Assembly (NCBI GenBank): GCA_016779585.1
Contig: JADHNI010000026.1
Location: 1 to 44,647, forward strand
Direction: 5' to 3'
From: Pseudomonadales bacterium
Lineage (GTDB): Bacteria > Pseudomonadota > Gammaproteobacteria > Pseudomonadales > Azotimanducaceae
DNA: 44,647 nt
Numbering within the stretch: position 1 is the stretch's first letter; the number at the start of each line of letters is the position of its first letter. Below, one piece after another: positions 43,270 to 44,647 of this stretch. The notes below the pieces were generated by a model. The model was not told the origin of the DNA. It searched no databases and was given only the letters and a program-made list of their open reading frames with translations. Both the position numbers and the translations under genes were made by a program.

Positions 43270-44184
43270 ATGGATTGGTTGTCCCAGGTCAGCGTTCAGG
43301 AGCACCTGTTCCCACTCGTAATTTTTTTCTTTGCACTGGCGATCGGTATCGAACTCACGGTCGGGCATTTCAAGGTGTTGTTGGCTCGCCCTCACATCCC
43401 GGTGCTTGGAACCCTGGTTCATACGGTTGCCTTTCCCCTGGTAGTGGGCGTCATTCTGGGTGTCGTGCTTTTCTTCGGGCTCAATGTTGAAGATTACATT
43501 TTGCTGGGCATTGTGCTGCTGGCCTTGTGTCCGTCAGGAGGCTTTTCCAACCTGCTGGTGTTGCTGCCCCGCGCGGATATTGCGCTGTCTGTGCTGCTGA
43601 CGGCAGTCTCCAGCCTCATCTCTTTTGTGACGGTGCCATTTTTCTTCTGGCTGTTTGCACAGTTTCTGCCGCAACTCTCAGGTGAGGTGTCATTGCCTGT
43701 GGGCCAGACTCTGCTGAGCCTGCTTTTCATGGTGGTCATCCCGGTTGGTGCTGGAATGGCCTGGCGGGCGAAGTTTCCGGAATATGTTGTGCCGAGAATC
43801 CGGAAGATCCAGAACCTGGGGCAAATCAGCCTGTATGTTGTGCTTCTCATTATGCTGATCCAGGACTGGGACAACCTTGTAGGCGGTGTCGGCCCCGTGA
43901 TGCCCTGGGCGCTGGGTTTGTGTTTTGTTTCCCTGGCAACCGGCTTTTTTCTCAGCCGCCTCGTGGGTCTCGGGCCCGCAGATAGTGCAACGGTCGCCAT
44001 CGAAAGTTCCATTCGAAACCTGGCTGTGGCGTTCCTGATTGCGACCACGGTATTGGACAGGGTCGATATTGCATTGTTGCCCAGCGTGTATTTTATGGCG
44101 GTACTGATTGTCGGGCTTGGTTTTGCCCGGTTCTGGCGGGTGCGCATGGCGCCGCGTTATGCTGCACGATCTATCAGTGAGTGA
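43270..44184 (+). CDS. Bile acid:sodium symporter (BASS) family transporter
   Basis: 304 aa, integral inner-membrane protein with about nine or ten hydrophobic helices. GIELTVGHFKVLLARP near residue 30, GIVLLALCPSGGFSNLLV (the P-S-G-G-F-S-N motif resembles the CPGG.SN of BASS proteins) and IESSIRNLAVAFLIATTVL (E-x-x-I-R-N-x-A) are family signatures. These sodium-coupled carriers move bile acids, organic anions or keto acids; the substrate here is unknown. Its position, between a carboxylesterase operon and another hydrolase gene, suggests export or import of a carboxylate product. It starts two bases after the Fe-S gene stop. Confidence 0.9.
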   Translation: MDWLSQVSVQEHLFPLVIFFFALAIGIELTVGHFKVLLARPHIPVLGTLVHTVAFPLVVGVILGVVLFFGLNVEDYILLGIVLLALCPSGGFSNLLVLLPRADIALSVLLTAVSSLISFVTVPFFFWLFAQFLPQLSGEVSLPVGQTLLSLLFMVVIPVGAGMAWRAKFPEYVVPRIRKIQNLGQISLYVVLLIMLIQDWDNLVGGVGPVMPWALGLCFVSLATGFFLSRLVGLGPADSATVAIESSIRNLAVAFLIATTVLDRVDIALLPSVYFMAVLIVGLGFARFWRVRMAPRYAARSISE

Positions 44185-44188
44185 GCCT

Positions 44189-44647
44189 ATGATTAAACCA
44201 GATTCCATCAGTGACACCCTTTGTGAATTGCCGGGTCAGCTATCGGAGGTCGCCTGGCCGACAGAAGGCTGGCAGCATGGGGAAGCCCGACCTTCGAACC
44301 CGGATCGATTCCGGCAGCTGACGGACGAGATCTTTGATCTCAAGGGCGTGCAAGGGGTGACCTATGCACTCTTGGTCATCAAGAACGGGGAACTGGTTTA
44401 CGAGCGCTATGATGCTGGTGCCAATGCCTTTTACCTGCAGTATTCCTGGTCCATGGCGAAAAGCGTGACACATGCGCTGGCCGGCATCCTGGCCAGGCAG
44501 GGGAAGCTGGATATCTACGCGCCCGCGCCGGTACCTGAATGGCAGAACGATGATCGAAAACACATTACCGTGGATCAGCTGCTGCGAATGTCGAGCGGCC
44601 TGGCTTTCCAGGAGGACTATGTCGATGGCGTGGTCTCAGACGTCATT
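44189..44647 (+). CDS. Serine hydrolase of the beta-lactamase class C / NylB type (partial, 3' end beyond window)
   Basis: The first 153 residues are present. Opening MIKPDSISDTLCELPGQ, then GVQGVTYALLVIKNGELVYERYD and the SxxK active-site motif S88-M-A-K91 (YSWSMAKSVTHALAG), followed by TVDQLLRMSSGLAFQE. This spacing and MSSGL are typical of 6-aminohexanoate-dimer-hydrolase-like serine hydrolases. No signal peptide. It begins four bases after the symporter stop, so it is in the same transcription unit. The catalytic Tyr and the remaining motifs lie beyond the window edge. Confidence 0.9.
   Translation, partial: MIKPDSISDTLCELPGQLSEVAWPTEGWQHGEARPSNPDRFRQLTDEIFDLKGVQGVTYALLVIKNGELVYERYDAGANAFYLQYSWSMAKSVTHALAGILARQGKLDIYAPAPVPEWQNDDRKHITVDQLLRMSSGLAFQEDYVDGVVSDVI

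Noticed and set aside
1-44647. CRISPR arrays, tRNA and rRNA genes
   Set aside because: No regularly spaced direct repeats with unique spacers and no cloverleaf-like or rRNA sequence was seen in the gaps between genes.

Overview
This window is a dense stretch of bacterial chromosome of moderately high GC (judged by eye), most likely from a gammaproteobacterium and plausibly an aquatic heterotroph. The evidence for that is a YeiP/EfpL-type elongation factor P paralogue next to ArfB, AcnA-type aconitase, RhlE, a CysZ/EI24 protein, DUF1631, and two TonB-dependent receptors. I see no tRNA, rRNA, CRISPR array, integrase, transposase or phage gene. No gene-free stretch exceeds 300 bases. The longest are 31880-32145 and 23039-23299.

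Layout. Positions 1-4522 (+) hold a tightly packed run: the tail of an unknown gene, a zinc-ribbon protein, a secreted cyclophilin, a PafA-like phosphatase, a DUF523/DUF1722 protein and a TauD-type dioxygenase. Convergent to it is a minus-strand pair, a CaiB-type CoA transferase and an isopenicillin-N-synthase-like oxygenase. From 6727 (+) come a type B carboxylesterase, a two-subunit molybdenum hydroxylase (IorA/IorB type) and a CysZ-like membrane protein joined by start/stop overlaps. The minus strand from 14096 to 11513 carries a DUF2946 protein and an OprC-like (copper-type) TonB receptor, preceded by a class C serine hydrolase and acnA. Between acnA and a DUF1631 gene lies a decayed locus: an HD-domain gene like phnZ with an in-frame stop, cut off after its HD motif, followed directly by an N-terminally truncated PhyH oxygenase like phnY.

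The middle (20.9-31.9 kb) is mixed. It holds a fused enoyl-CoA hydratase/3-hydroxyacyl-CoA dehydrogenase, a REP-like inverted repeat, a small membrane protein, an esterase, a secreted metallo-beta-lactamase-fold enzyme and a short antibiotic-biosynthesis-monooxygenase-fold protein. These are followed by an overlapping trio (SDR/epimerase, SpoIIAA-like, epoxide-hydrolase-like), a 457-residue orphan protein, efpL-arfB, and rhlE.

The right third (32.1-44.6 kb) looks like a catabolic cluster. The minus strand has a sphingosine-1-phosphate-lyase-like PLP enzyme, two unrelated amidohydrolases and an ABM protein, then a large TonB receptor, an acyl-CoA synthetase and a GFA-type protein. The divergent plus strand has a membrane-anchored carboxylesterase, an Fe-S protein, a BASS-type symporter and the start of a second serine hydrolase. 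The substrate cannot be read from the sequence. A reasonable inference is uptake and stepwise cleavage of a lipophilic ester or amide compound. All assignments come from reading motifs by eye; no database search was made.
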